DNA of 64,000 nt, taken from Curtobacterium sp. 9128 (GTDB lineage: Bacteria > Actinomycetota > Actinomycetes > Actinomycetales > Microbacteriaceae). Positions 40,228 through 48,443 of the stretch are shown piece by piece. Under the pieces are notes generated by a model. It ran no database searches and was not told where the DNA came from. It saw nothing but the letters and a program-made list of their open reading frames with translations. How positions within the stretch are numbered: position 1 is the stretch's first letter; each line of letters opens with the position of its first letter. The stretch lies in assembly GCF_900086645.1 (NCBI RefSeq), contig NZ_LT576451.1:434001-498000 (forward strand), read 5' to 3'. The position numbers were made by a program, and so were the translations under genes.

Positions 40228-40797
40228 CTACCGGCTCGGCGCGACCATGCGGAGGACGTCGCGGACCAGGCGCCGCGGGCGCTCCTCGTCGACCGGCAGG
40301 GCGAAGGCGACACGGTAGTACAGCGGCGCGATGACGTGGTCGAGGACCTGCTCGGCGGTCGGCACGGCCTCGCCCCGGCCCTCGGCGCGGCGAATGAGCG
40401 CCGATGCCTGCTCGAGACGGGTGTCGGTCACCTCGCAGTGCGCGACGACGTCCTGGCGGGCGGCCACCATCGCCCGGAGGTACCGAGCGCGCTCCGGCCG
40501 GGTGATGTCGCGCGTGACGATCAGCGCCCACTCGGTCAGGTCGCCTGCGAGGGTGCCCGTGTCGGGGAGCTCGTCGCCGTCGCGGGTGAGGGCCGCGACC
40601 GCGACCTCCTCGAGGAGCTCGTCGACGTCACCCCATCGTCGGTAGAGCGTCGTCGGGTTGACGCCAGCGCGCTCGGCGATGACGGGGAACGTGATGCGCT
40701 CGGCCCCCTCGCCCACGAGCGCGCCGACGGCCGAGTAGACGGCGGAGAGCACGCGGCTGCTCCGCCCACCTGGCCTGGTCGTCGACGTCGCGGACAT
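40228..40797 (-). CDS. TetR-family transcriptional regulator
   Basis: A 189-residue repressor with helix-turn-helix ITFPVIAERAGVNPTTLYRRWGDVDELL near residues 28-60 and a TetR_C domain of the type found beside MFS pumps (ALIVTRDITRPERARYLRAMVAARQ). The start at 40797 follows GATAGT by six bases on the minus strand; a longer frame is ignored. Two GCAAAG palindromes lie in the gap to the divergent MFS gene, which it most likely represses. Confidence 0.9.
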   Translation of the reverse strand: MSATSTTRPGGRSSRVLSAVYSAVGALVGEGAERITFPVIAERAGVNPTTLYRRWGDVDELLEEVAVAALTRDGDELPDTGTLAGDLTEWALIVTRDITRPERARYLRAMVAARQDVVAHCEVTDTRLEQASALIRRAEGRGEAVPTAEQVLDHVIAPLYYRVAFALPVDEERPRRLVRDVLRMVAPSR

Positions 40798-40809
40798 GGT
40801 CCAACTATC

Positions 40810-40873
40810 GCAAAGTTCTTTGCTTTTCGGAAGCGGGCGGTCTACTGTCCCAAAAGCAAAGTTCATTGCTTTT
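40810..40873. promoter_or_regulatory. two TetR operators before the MFS gene
   Basis: GCAAAGTTCTTTGC (40810-40823) and AAAAGCAAAGTTCATTGCTT plus TT (40852-40873) share the GCAAAG arm. The gap is AT-richer than its surroundings. The first site abuts the -10 hexamer of tetR; the second lies 14 bases before the MFS start. Confidence 0.8.
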
Positions 40874-40886
40874 GATGGAGGACTCC

Positions 40887-42080
40887 ATGGTGTTCCCTCG
40901 CCCGGTCGCGTTCCTGGTCGCCGGAGCCACCGGTGCTGCGACCCTGACGGCCGCTTCAGCGCCGTCGCCGCTCTACCCCGTGTACCAGCGGCTCTTCGGG
41001 TTCTCGGCGTTCACGCTGACGTTGGTCTTCGCCGTCTACGTCGGAGCGCTCCTCGTGGCCCTGCTCACGGTGGGGTCGCTCTCCGATCGGATCGGACGTC
41101 GACCCGTGGCGTCCGGGGCGATGGTGCTGCTCGCGCTCGGCATGCTGCTCTTCGTGGTCGCCGGCGGGACCGGCGGGCTCATCGTCGCCCGGGTCGTGCA
41201 GGGGTTCGCGGTGGGCGCGGCGACCGGCACGGTCACGGCGATGATCCTCGACGCCGCCAAGGACCCGCGGCGAGGGTCGATCGTCAGCAGCGCTGTCCCG
41301 TCGCTCGGCATCACGATCGGCGCGGTCCTGGCGGGAGCACTCGTCGAGTTCGCGCCGTTCCCGCGCCAGCTCGTGTTCTGGGTCCTCGCGGCCGCGTACC
41401 TGCTCCTCGCCGTGCTCGTCTGGTGGATCCCGGAGCGCACCCGACCGGCATCGACCGATCAGGGACCGCTCTGGCGCGCACTCCTGCCGAGCGCGGCGCT
41501 GCCGTCCGTCGTCCGCCCGGCGTTCCTCGCGCTCGTCCCGTCGATCGTCGCGACGTGGGCGCTGTCCGGCCTGTCGTTGTCACTCGGGTCGTCGGTCATC
41601 GGCACGCTGCTCGGGGTGCACAGTCACTTCGTCGTGGGACTGGTGCTCGGGGCGTTCTTCGTCGCGGGGACGATCGGCGGCGCGGTCTCGACGATCCTGC
41701 CGCCGTCGACCCGGCAGTGGTTCGGGTACGGGACGCTCGCCGGCGGCGTGGTGGTCATGCTCGTGGCGGTCATGGCGACAGCCCTGCCGATCTACGTCGT
41801 GGGGTCCGCGATCGCCGGGCTGGGCTTCGGCAGCACGTTCCAGTACGCCGTCACGACGCTCGGCGCGGCTGCTCCCCAGGACCAGCGCGGCCAGGTGTTC
41901 GCGACGATGTACATCGTCAGCTACGCGGCGTTCAGCGTGCCGGCGCTCGCGGCCGGCCTCGCCACCGCGGCGGTCGGGCTCGAGCCCACCGTGCTCGCGT
42001 ACGGGGCGTTCGTGGTCGTCCTGGTCCTGGTCGCGGTCATCGCCGGGCCGCGAACGCGTCGATCGCCCGCTGCGCGATGA
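40887..42080 (+). CDS. MFS transporter, likely efflux pump
   Basis: A 397-residue, 12-helix transporter. The loop-2 motif reads GSLSDRIGRRPVASGAM, RVVQGFAVGAATG lies in TM4, and SVPALAAGLATAAVGL in TM11. Control by an adjacent TetR with twin operators suggests that it exports the TetR ligand. GGAGG lies 7 bases before the ATG at 40887, which is preferred to one 21 bases upstream. Substrate unknown. Confidence 0.9.
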   Translation: MVFPRPVAFLVAGATGAATLTAASAPSPLYPVYQRLFGFSAFTLTLVFAVYVGALLVALLTVGSLSDRIGRRPVASGAMVLLALGMLLFVVAGGTGGLIVARVVQGFAVGAATGTVTAMILDAAKDPRRGSIVSSAVPSLGITIGAVLAGALVEFAPFPRQLVFWVLAAAYLLLAVLVWWIPERTRPASTDQGPLWRALLPSAALPSVVRPAFLALVPSIVATWALSGLSLSLGSSVIGTLLGVHSHFVVGLVLGAFFVAGTIGGAVSTILPPSTRQWFGYGTLAGGVVVMLVAVMATALPIYVVGSAIAGLGFGSTFQYAVTTLGAAAPQDQRGQVFATMYIVSYAAFSVPALAAGLATAAVGLEPTVLAYGAFVVVLVLVAVIAGPRTRRSPAAR

Positions 42081-42128
42081 GCACGCTGATCGAGTCGGAC
42101 CATCCCGAGGTGCACACTCGGGTCCACC

Positions 42129-42629
42129 ATGCCGCCCGACATCCGCGCGCTCGACAGCTCCGACGTCGACGCCCTCCAGGCGTTGCTCGAGGCGACCCCG
42201 GACTACTCCGAGCAGGTCACCGGCTACCCGCCGGGACCGTCGGACGCGCTGAGCGCCCTCATCGCGGTCCCTCCCGGGTACGACCCGGCGGGCAAACGGG
42301 GCGTCGGGCTCTGGGCCGACGGGGAGCTGACCGCGTTCGGAGACGTCCTGATCGGCTACCCGGATCCCCGCACCGCGTACCTCGGCCTGCTCATCGTCCG
42401 GGGCGATCGCCGACGGCGTGGACACGGCCGTACCCTCCACGACGCCCTGCTCGCCGACGTCCGCACGGCCGGTGCCTCCGTCGTGCGGGCCGGGATCGTG
42501 GACAGCGTCGAGCGCGAGGCCGCTCCGTTCCTCCGTTCTCTGGGCTACGAACCGACCGGTGAGCAGAAGCCGTACCGATACGACCACCTCGTCAGCGTCA
42601 CCCGCTTCTGGGAGCTCGAGGTGGGGTGA
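42129..42629 (+). CDS. GNAT-family N-acetyltransferase
   Basis: A 166-residue acetyltransferase. YLGLLIVRGDRRRRGHGRTLHDALL holds the acetyl-CoA loop (R-R-R-G-H-G), and SVEREAAPFLRSLGYEPTGEQKPY the final helix and strand. Substrate unknown. The start is the first ATG giving a full domain; no ribosome site is clear. The last 32 bases overlap the convergent nucleotidyltransferase gene. Confidence 0.83.
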   Translation: MPPDIRALDSSDVDALQALLEATPDYSEQVTGYPPGPSDALSALIAVPPGYDPAGKRGVGLWADGELTAFGDVLIGYPDPRTAYLGLLIVRGDRRRRGHGRTLHDALLADVRTAGASVVRAGIVDSVEREAAPFLRSLGYEPTGEQKPYRYDHLVSVTRFWELEVG

Positions 42630-43251
42630 ATGCGAGCGCGTGGATCCAGGGGTGCCCCGGATGCGCCCGTTCCAGAGCGCTGCGCAGCCATGCTGCAGCG
42701 CGCTCGTCCAGGAGCGGCAGGCAGGCGTCGAAGTCCTGCTGGTCCTGCGGCCGGAGGCCCGGTGCCTTGTGGAGGAGCTGGACCTCTGGCCTGAGGTAGC
42801 TGATCCCGTCGCGCTCCCAGAGGAGCTCCGACACCGGCAGCGTGATGCTCCGGTCGCGCTTGTAGCCCCACTTCCCGGAGTCGATGTCCATCAGGAGGAC
42901 GTCGTACTCCCACGGGTCCGACCCACTCTGACGGAGCCAGAGGTTGCCGCAGGTCTCGGGCAGGGCGTCCGTCTCGTCGACCAACGGCCGCAGGGCTCCC
43001 TGACCAGCTGCCCAGACGTCCATCCAGCCCGCGAGGTGTGCGCGAAGCAGTGGCACATCGGAGCGGGCAATGCTCGGGTCGATGTCGCCGTGGGGTCGAC
43101 TCCGGCCCGTGAACGTGTTGATCGCCCATCCGCCGGCGACCCACCAGGTGCTGGGGAAACCCGCGAAGAGCGCTGCGACATCCGCAGGGGTGCGCGGACG
43201 CCAGGGACCGTAGAGACGCACGAGTTCGTCGTGCTCGAGTCCGTCACGCAC
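42598..43251 (-). CDS. nucleotidyltransferase-fold protein of the aminoglycoside adenylyltransferase type
   Basis: A 217-residue protein. WWVAGGWAINTFTGRSRPHGDID shows the nucleotidyltransferase core G-G-W with H-x-D-I-D (two carboxylates for metal), as in the LinB/AadB-like proteins that transfer AMP to lincosamides or aminoglycosides. The later block WEYDVLLMDIDSGKWGYKRDRSI fits the same group. Whether it modifies a drug or a small metabolite is unknown. GTG start, overlapping the end of the upstream phosphotransferase by eight bases, so co-translated with it. Confidence 0.8.
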   Translation of the reverse strand: MRDGLEHDELVRLYGPWRPRTPADVAALFAGFPSTWWVAGGWAINTFTGRSRPHGDIDPSIARSDVPLLRAHLAGWMDVWAAGQGALRPLVDETDALPETCGNLWLRQSGSDPWEYDVLLMDIDSGKWGYKRDRSITLPVSELLWERDGISYLRPEVQLLHKAPGLRPQDQQDFDACLPLLDERAAAWLRSALERAHPGHPWIHALAFTPPRAPRSG

Positions 43252-44161
43252 GTCCGACCTCCTCCCGGATGCGCCCGAGCCCGGCGCGACACTGCGAGAG
43301 GTACTCGTCGTACAGGTCCGGACGCCGGTAGCGGGCCCACCGGGTGACGTCGACGAGGTGCAGTGCCGTCATCGCGGCCAGCGTTCGTCGAGCAGCATCC
43401 GACCCGAGTCCGGCGCTGGCGACGAACTCGTCGTACTCCTGACCGGTGATGGACCCGTCGACGAAGGCCCACCGGAACACTCGTCGCGCGTCCGTCCAGG
43501 GCGTCGGGCCGGTCTCGGCGGCACCCCAGTCGATGAGCACGGGCGGCTCGTCGGGACCGCGCGAGATGAGGTTCCGCGGGGCGAGGTCTCCGTGCGCGAG
43601 CCCGAACTCGACCTCCTCGCGGGTCAGCGGTTCGAGCAGTGCTCGGACGTCCGCGGCCGATGCGTACGCGCCGTCTCGTCGGAGGGGGTCGTCCTCGACG
43701 AGTGCGGCGAGGTTGTAGTCCAGGTGCGCTGCCCAGGCCTGGCGTAGGTCGGGCCCGAACCGTGAGTACAGCGACACCGGCGCCCTGTCGAGCGGGATAG
43801 TGCCGACCGCCACCGCGTACCGACCGAGCCAAGCCCACGGCTGCTCGATCGGACGCGGATCGGGCTCGATGTACTCCGAGATCGCGAACGGGATGCCGGC
43901 CTCGACGCCGTGCAGGACGGGTGCCGCAACCGGGATGCCGACCTGCGCCGCTTCCGCCATAGCCCACGCCTCGACGGGGAACTCGTCCTCGCGGAGCGGA
44001 TCGACGGGGAACCGCAGGACGATCGGAGACGCATCGACTCGTTCCACCCGGAGGGTGTGGTTGACCGAACCGCCCGCGAGCGGGGCCACGTGCTGCGTCG
44101 TGGCACCGACCACCCCCAGGACCGCACGGAACCACGGTTCGCCGACCGCTTCGTTGGACAC
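43244..44161 (-). CDS. APH/choline-kinase-like phosphotransferase
   Basis: A 305-residue kinase-fold protein. LAGGSVNHTLRVERVDA is the nucleotide loop, PIVLRFPVDP the strand with (here Arg rather than Lys) the ATP-binding residue, FGLAHGDLAPRNLIS the catalytic H-G-D-x-x-x-x-N motif and VLIDWGAAETGP the metal-binding Asp. Target may be an antibiotic, sugar or choline-like alcohol. The GTG start follows CATGAT by six bases on the minus strand. Overlaps the nucleotidyltransferase gene, forming a two-gene modification operon. Confidence 0.85.
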   Translation of the reverse strand: MSNEAVGEPWFRAVLGVVGATTQHVAPLAGGSVNHTLRVERVDASPIVLRFPVDPLREDEFPVEAWAMAEAAQVGIPVAAPVLHGVEAGIPFAISEYIEPDPRPIEQPWAWLGRYAVAVGTIPLDRAPVSLYSRFGPDLRQAWAAHLDYNLAALVEDDPLRRDGAYASAADVRALLEPLTREEVEFGLAHGDLAPRNLISRGPDEPPVLIDWGAAETGPTPWTDARRVFRWAFVDGSITGQEYDEFVASAGLGSDAARRTLAAMTALHLVDVTRWARYRRPDLYDEYLSQCRAGLGRIREEVGRA

Positions 44162-44242
44162 GGACCCATCATGGCCCGGTAGACGGGGGGTGACGTCTGC
44201 TCGTGTCCGACGTAGGGTCGAGCGCAACGACAGGGGGAACAC

Positions 44243-44422
44243 ATGGGGAAGTGGACTGTGAGTGAGATCGTCATCGCGGCTTGCGCGGGGATCTGCGTCG
44301 TCCTCGGGCTGGTCGTCGCACCCATCGCATCCGGGTCCGTGTGGATCCCGCTCCTGATCGGTGCCGCGCTGATCGCGATGCTCGTCCGCATGCGTCGACA
44401 GCGAGCACGGCCCACCCGCTGA
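44243..44422 (+). CDS. 59-residue two-helix membrane protein
   Basis: MGKWTVSEIVIAACAGICVV opens a small protein with two hydrophobic helices (about residues 6-27 and 32-50) and a basic tail (RMRRQRARPTR). GGGGAA precedes the ATG. TAGGGT at 44211-44216 is a plausible -10. It uses typical codons and is followed by a hairpin at 44469. Too short for confident family assignment. Confidence 0.6.
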   Translation: MGKWTVSEIVIAACAGICVVLGLVVAPIASGSVWIPLLIGAALIAMLVRMRRQRARPTR

Positions 44423-44468
44423 ACGACGGTCCGCTCACGCCGGGAGGCGGCCGGTTCGATTCCGTCGG

Positions 44469-44516
44469 TGACCGATCCGGTACCCCAACCGCGGGTTTCG
44501 GGAACCAGATCGGTCA
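44469..44516. terminator. hairpin related to the 35443 element
   Basis: TGACCGATCCGGTACC pairs with GGAACCAGATCGGTCA with two mismatches, around a loop that contains AACCGCGGGTT. CCGGTTCGA occurs on both flanks (44451-44459 and 44521-44529). Confidence 0.65.
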
Positions 44517-44577
44517 TGGCCCGGTTCGAAACCCCGGTCGCCGCGCGTCGCGTGCTCCGTTCCGCCATGCTGTGTCG

Positions 44578-44982
44578 ATGACGCACGACGACGTGACACT
44601 CAGCTGGCGGACCCCCGTCGAGGACCGGGAGCTCGTGGAACTCACCGCCGCGCACGGTGGGACCCCCGAGGCCGGGTGGTGGGACCGCGTCCGACCGCAC
44701 TCGCTCGGCTGGGTCGCTGCTCGAACGCCTGACGGAGCGCTCGTGGGCTTCGTCAACGTCGCGTGGGACGGCGGCGACCACGCGTTCCTCATCGACACGA
44801 AGACGCACCCGTCGCACCAGCACCAGGGACTCGGCACCGCGGTCGCCCGGCACGCCGTCGCCGAGACGCGCGCTGCCGGGTGCGAGTGGCTCTTCGTCGA
44901 CTACAGCGCCGACATGGCCCCGTTCTACGAGGACGCGTGTGGGTTCGCTCCGACCCGGGCGGGCCTCGTCCACCTCCGCTGA
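44578..44982 (+). CDS. GNAT-family N-acetyltransferase
   Basis: A 134-residue acetyltransferase. HAFLIDTKTHPSHQHQGLGTAVARHAV has the CoA loop (H-Q-H-Q-G-L-G), and EWLFVDYSADMAPFYEDACGFAPTRAGL the closing strand and helix. The short N-terminal half (VTLSWRTPVEDRELVELTAAHGG) is typical of a compact GNAT. The ATG follows CATGCT by six bases. Substrate unknown. Confidence 0.85.
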   Translation: MTHDDVTLSWRTPVEDRELVELTAAHGGTPEAGWWDRVRPHSLGWVAARTPDGALVGFVNVAWDGGDHAFLIDTKTHPSHQHQGLGTAVARHAVAETRAAGCEWLFVDYSADMAPFYEDACGFAPTRAGLVHLR

Positions 44983-45013
44983 CGGGGCGGGAGCGATCGC
45001 AGCGGTCGCGCGG

Positions 45014-45574
45014 TCAGACCGGGGCGAGCGGCTGTCGTTCACCCGTCGGGAGCTCGACCCGGATGCGGTCTCCCGGTCGGACGGTCCCGCCGGTCACGAC
45101 GACGCTCATGACGCCGCCCTTGCGTTCGACCGAACCGTCCTCCGCTCGGCCGAGCACCTCGCGGAGGAGACCCGACTCGAAGTCGTTGATCTGCTGGCAC
45201 GGGTTCCGCAGCCCCGTGACCCGGACGCACGCCTCGTCGCCGAGGTGGAGCAGCGTGCCGGTCGGCAGCCCGAGCAGATCGACCCCGCGGGTCGTGACGT
45301 TCTCGCCCATCTGGCCCGGCTCGACCGTGTATCCGGCATCCGCGACCTCGTCGAACAGCTCGGCATGGATCAGGTGCACCTGACGCAGGTTCGGTTGCGA
45401 CGGGTCCCGTGCCACCCGGGAGCGGTGCTGCACGGTCGTGCCGGCGTGCGCGTCGCCCTCGATGCCCCACCCCGCGACGAGCGTGACTTCGTCCACCACC
45501 GACTTGCTGAACCGGTGCTCGCCGTCGCGACTCACCGCGACCACCCCTGCTTCGTCCTCGAGTTCCCCGCTCAT
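45014..45574 (-). CDS. MOSC-domain protein
   Basis: A 186-residue protein with the MOSC fold known from molybdenum cofactor sulfurases and the YiiM/mARC group. GWGIEGDAHAGTTVQHRSR, RQVHLIHAELFDEV and VRVTGLRNPCQQINDF are its blocks; the Cys in NPCQQI matches the conserved residue that may carry sulfur or bind the cofactor. It is a stand-alone MOSC protein, without the N-terminal domain. Start follows GAGGAT by six bases on the minus strand. Confidence 0.88.
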   Translation of the reverse strand: MSGELEDEAGVVAVSRDGEHRFSKSVVDEVTLVAGWGIEGDAHAGTTVQHRSRVARDPSQPNLRQVHLIHAELFDEVADAGYTVEPGQMGENVTTRGVDLLGLPTGTLLHLGDEACVRVTGLRNPCQQINDFESGLLREVLGRAEDGSVERKGGVMSVVVTGGTVRPGDRIRVELPTGERQPLAPV

Positions 45575-45616
45575 GGCTCGATCCTCGCGGACTCCGCGGG
45601 ATCGCGCGACCCCCGG

Positions 45617-45811
45617 TTGTCCCCCTCACCGTCGGCGTCCTGCGGCGGAGCCGCCGTCGCGCTCGCAACGGTCGGGCTGACGATGTTCCGGGCGGACGAT
45701 CCCGGCGTGACCCAGTTGAACGCATCGGCGCTCTCGCTCGCGTTGATCGGAGCGGTCGCGGCGGTCGTTGCCGCTCAACTGCGACGTCACGGCGCGAGGA
45801 CCAGTCCCTGA
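45617..45811 (+). CDS. possible small membrane protein
   Basis: A 64-residue frame starting at TTG, or shorter from the ATG at 45680, with two hydrophobic stretches (GGAAVALATVGLTMF and SALSLALIGAVAAVVAAQL) and a basic end (RRHGARTSP). The hydrophobic pattern and codon bias suggest a gene, but the start is unclear and no ribosome site or hexamer supports it. Confidence 0.35.
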   Translation: MSPSPSASCGGAAVALATVGLTMFRADDPGVTQLNASALSLALIGAVAAVVAAQLRRHGARTSP

Positions 45812-45816
45812 CCCCG

Positions 45817-45939
45817 TCATGGTGCACCGGTCGGGGAGCGCAGCCGCGCCGCCCCGTAGGGCACCAGCCGCAGGTCGTCGTCCAGCCCGTGGTCGAGCAC
45901 CGGGCTGGCAATCGCCGTCCACGACAACGATCCGGACAT
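45817..45939 (-). pseudogene. possible remnant ending in a LVPYGAARLR motif
   Basis: A 40-residue minus-strand frame ending DDDLRLVPYGAARLRSPTGAP. The LVPYG-x-x-x-LR ending recalls the C-terminus of large glycoside hydrolases with beta-sandwich tails, so this may be the last scrap of a lost gene. Overlapping frames on both strands also have coding-like composition, so the call is weak. Confidence 0.25.
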
Positions 45940-46027
45940 GCGCGAGGTGTCCCGAGGTCGGGTCGTGCGGCTGCTCGACGGGCACGATCACCTCGACGCA
46001 CTCCGCTGGTAAGGGCATGGTGGATGC

Positions 46028-47428
46028 ATGACCACCACTGCAGCGCTGCAGGAACGCATCCACTCCGAGCTCACCCGGCTCCGCGAGCAGCACGGCGTCC
46101 CGGGCGCCTCCGTGGCGATCGCGGTGGGGTCCGACGTCGTCGAAGCGGCCTCCGGCGTGCTGAACACCCGCACGGGGACCCCGGTCACCCCGTCGTCGCT
46201 GTTCCAGATCCAGTCCATCACGAAGGTGTTCACCGCGACCCTCGTGCTGCAGCTCGTCGGCGACGGGCTCGTCCAGCTCGACGAACCGGTCCGGACGTAC
46301 CTGCCGGAGTTCCGCACGGCCGACGATGCGGTCAGCGCCGGGATCACCGTCCGGCACCTCCTGACCCACACCGGCGGCTTCGAGGGCGACCTCTGGCAGC
46401 CCACGACCGACGGCCCGGACGCGCTCGACCGCTTCGTCCGCGACCTGGTCCGCCACGCTCCGCAGCACAGTGCGCCGGGGCAGCGGTGGGCCTACTGCAA
46501 CGCCGGTTACGGCACGCTCGGGCGGCTGGTCGAGGTCACGCGGGGCACGACGTACGAGCAGGCACTCCGGCGGTTCCTGCTCGAGCCGCTCGGCATCGAG
46601 GACGTCGCCTTCTCCGCGAGCCAGGCCCTGGCGTACGGGACGGCGATCCCCCACGTCCACGGATCGGACACGGGCGAGCTCGGTCCGTCCCGCGAGTGGG
46701 CACTCATGCCGCCGTCGAACCCGGCCGCCGGCAACCAGCTCGCCATGTCCGCGCCGGGACTCCTCGCCCTCGGACGGCTCTTCCTGGCCGGCGGGGTGGG
46801 CCCGACCGGGCAGCAGGTGCTCTCGGGGACGTCGACCGCGATGATGCTACGACCCGAGGTACCGATCCGCGGCATCGGCCCCGTGCCGTCGTTCCAGTCG
46901 CTGGGCTGGGCCCTGCTCCGGCCGGGCATCGCCGAGCACGGCGGCGGCGCCCCCGGCGTGGCCACCCAGCTGGCCATCGCAGAGGACGGGTCGGTGGCCG
47001 CTGCCGTCGTCACGAACGCCGATGCTGGAGGGCAACTCGCGCGCGAGTTGCTGGACCCGGTGTTCGCCGAGTTCGCCGGCATCCGTCCGACCCCGCCTCC
47101 GCCCGTCCCGGGGCGGACACACCTGGTCCCCGACGCGACGCCGTACCTCGGTCGCTACGCCACCCGGCAGACCGAGTCCGAGGTCACCCGCGATGCGGAT
47201 GGGCGGCTCTGGCTCTCCGAGGAACCCGTGCGCGAGGGCGCTGCCATGTACCGCACCGCGGGGTCGTCGCCCACCGTCGCGAGGTACGAGCTCCGCCCGA
47301 TCGACACCGAGATGCTCGGGCTGGTCGCCGACGAGCAGCTCGTCGGCAGCATCGCGTTCCTCGAGCCCGACGAGCACGGCGGGTTCCGGCTGCTCGCGAA
47401 GGCGCGGATCGCCGAGCGACGGTCCTGA
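46028..47428 (+). CDS. serine hydrolase of the beta-lactamase/PBP4* family
   Basis: A 466-residue protein. The class C beta-lactamase fold shows S63-x-x-K66 in QSITK, Y156-C-N158 in WAYCNAGYG and HGGGAPG near residue 305 as the third motif. Residues about 360-466 form an added beta-barrel-like domain, as in esterases and D-aminopeptidases of this family. No signal peptide, so it is cytoplasmic; likely an esterase or peptidase rather than a penicillin-degrading enzyme. Start follows CATGGT by six bases. Confidence 0.87.
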   Translation: MTTTAALQERIHSELTRLREQHGVPGASVAIAVGSDVVEAASGVLNTRTGTPVTPSSLFQIQSITKVFTATLVLQLVGDGLVQLDEPVRTYLPEFRTADDAVSAGITVRHLLTHTGGFEGDLWQPTTDGPDALDRFVRDLVRHAPQHSAPGQRWAYCNAGYGTLGRLVEVTRGTTYEQALRRFLLEPLGIEDVAFSASQALAYGTAIPHVHGSDTGELGPSREWALMPPSNPAAGNQLAMSAPGLLALGRLFLAGGVGPTGQQVLSGTSTAMMLRPEVPIRGIGPVPSFQSLGWALLRPGIAEHGGGAPGVATQLAIAEDGSVAAAVVTNADAGGQLARELLDPVFAEFAGIRPTPPPPVPGRTHLVPDATPYLGRYATRQTESEVTRDADGRLWLSEEPVREGAAMYRTAGSSPTVARYELRPIDTEMLGLVADEQLVGSIAFLEPDEHGGFRLLAKARIAERRS

Positions 47429-47473
47429 GCGCGGTCCGCCTGCCGGCCAGGCTCCGACTGGCAGGCTGGGACC

Positions 47474-48349
47474 GTGCACACCACGCTCGACTCCGCGACC
47501 GACGTCGTCACCGGCATCCGCTTCCCCGAAGGGAACCGCTGGCACGACGGCCGGCTCTGGTACTCGGACATGCACACGGGCGAGGTCTTCTCGATCGACC
47601 CCTCCACGGAAACCGGACCACGGCTCGAGGCCACGGTCGACGGCCAGTCGTCGGGCCTCGGGTGGCTCGCCGACGGGCGGCTGATCGTCAGCGCGATGGA
47701 ATCCCGCACGGTCGTGGCCGTCGAGCCCGACGGGACCACGTCCGTGTTCGCCGACCTGTCGGCGGTCGAGTCGTCGCTCGTCAACGACCTGGTCGTCGAC
47801 GACGCCACCGGCCGGATCTACATCGGCGCGTTCGGCTACGACCTCTACGGCGGCGAGGAACTGCGCCCGGGGCCCCTGTACGTCGTCGAGCAGGACGGCT
47901 CCGTCCGCCTGGCAGCAGACGGCCTCGTCTTCCCGAACAGCGCGAACGTCCTCCCCGGCACGCGGACGTTGGTCGTCAGCGAGACCTGGGCCCACCGCCT
48001 GACCGCCTTCGACATCGCACACGACGGGTCGCTGAGCGGCCGGCGCGAATGGGCAGCGCTGCCCGACGGCGTGACCCCCGACGGCAGCACGGTCGACGCC
48101 GAGGGGGCGATCTGGGTCTGCTCGGTCGACACCGGTGAGTTCCTCCGCGTCCTCGAGGGCGGCGAGGTCACCGACCGCATCGATGCCCCGGGTCGGTGCG
48201 CGATCGACTGCGCCCTCGGCGGTCAGGACGGGCGGACGCTCTACCTCGCGACCGCGGACAGCTACGACCCGGCCACGACGGCGCGGACGCGGGCCGGGCG
48301 CATCAGCGCCGTCCGCGTCGCGGTGCCGGGCCAGGCGGCCGGCCGCTGA
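47474..48349 (+). CDS. SMP-30/gluconolactonase/LRE-family protein
   Basis: A 291-residue six-bladed beta-propeller. RFPEGNRWHDGRLWYSDMHTGEV contains the first metal ligand (Glu), SSLVNDLVVDDATGRIYIG the Asn-Asp pair, and GVTPDGSTVDAEGAIWVC the Asp. Such enzymes hydrolyse lactones of sugar acids. Start GTG six bases after CAGGCT (47462-47467). It follows the serine hydrolase by 45 bases but has its own promoter-like hexamer. A palindromic terminator follows. Confidence 0.9.
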   Translation: MHTTLDSATDVVTGIRFPEGNRWHDGRLWYSDMHTGEVFSIDPSTETGPRLEATVDGQSSGLGWLADGRLIVSAMESRTVVAVEPDGTTSVFADLSAVESSLVNDLVVDDATGRIYIGAFGYDLYGGEELRPGPLYVVEQDGSVRLAADGLVFPNSANVLPGTRTLVVSETWAHRLTAFDIAHDGSLSGRREWAALPDGVTPDGSTVDAEGAIWVCSVDTGEFLRVLEGGEVTDRIDAPGRCAIDCALGGQDGRTLYLATADSYDPATTARTRAGRISAVRVAVPGQAAGR

Positions 48350-48382
48350 CGGTCCGGCCGGCGCTCCGGTGCTGGCCACGGA

Positions 48383-48426
48383 CGGACGGGAGGCTCGTGG
48401 CGGGCCCGCACCGTGCCTCCCGTCCG
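48383..48426. terminator. GACGGGAGGC-family hairpin
   Basis: CGGACGGGAGGC and GCCTCCCGTCCG arms with an imperfect GC-rich centre, between the ends of two convergent genes. Confidence 0.77.
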
Positions 48427-48443
48427 GTGGGTGGTCGGGCCGG

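Noticed and set aside
38277-40334. 685-codon plus-strand frame opposite nucleoside hydrolase and MFS genes
   Set aside because: Arg/Asp-rich shadow; minus-strand genes show motifs and coupled junctions.
42077-42160. ATGA-coupled frame after the efflux pump (MSTLIESDHPEVHTR...)
   Set aside because: It turns into an Arg-rich shadow of the GNAT gene and has no sensible end.
46028-47428. Beta-lactamase resistance gene
   Set aside because: Fold motifs are present, but there is no signal peptide and the extra C-terminal domain fits esterase or peptidase relatives.
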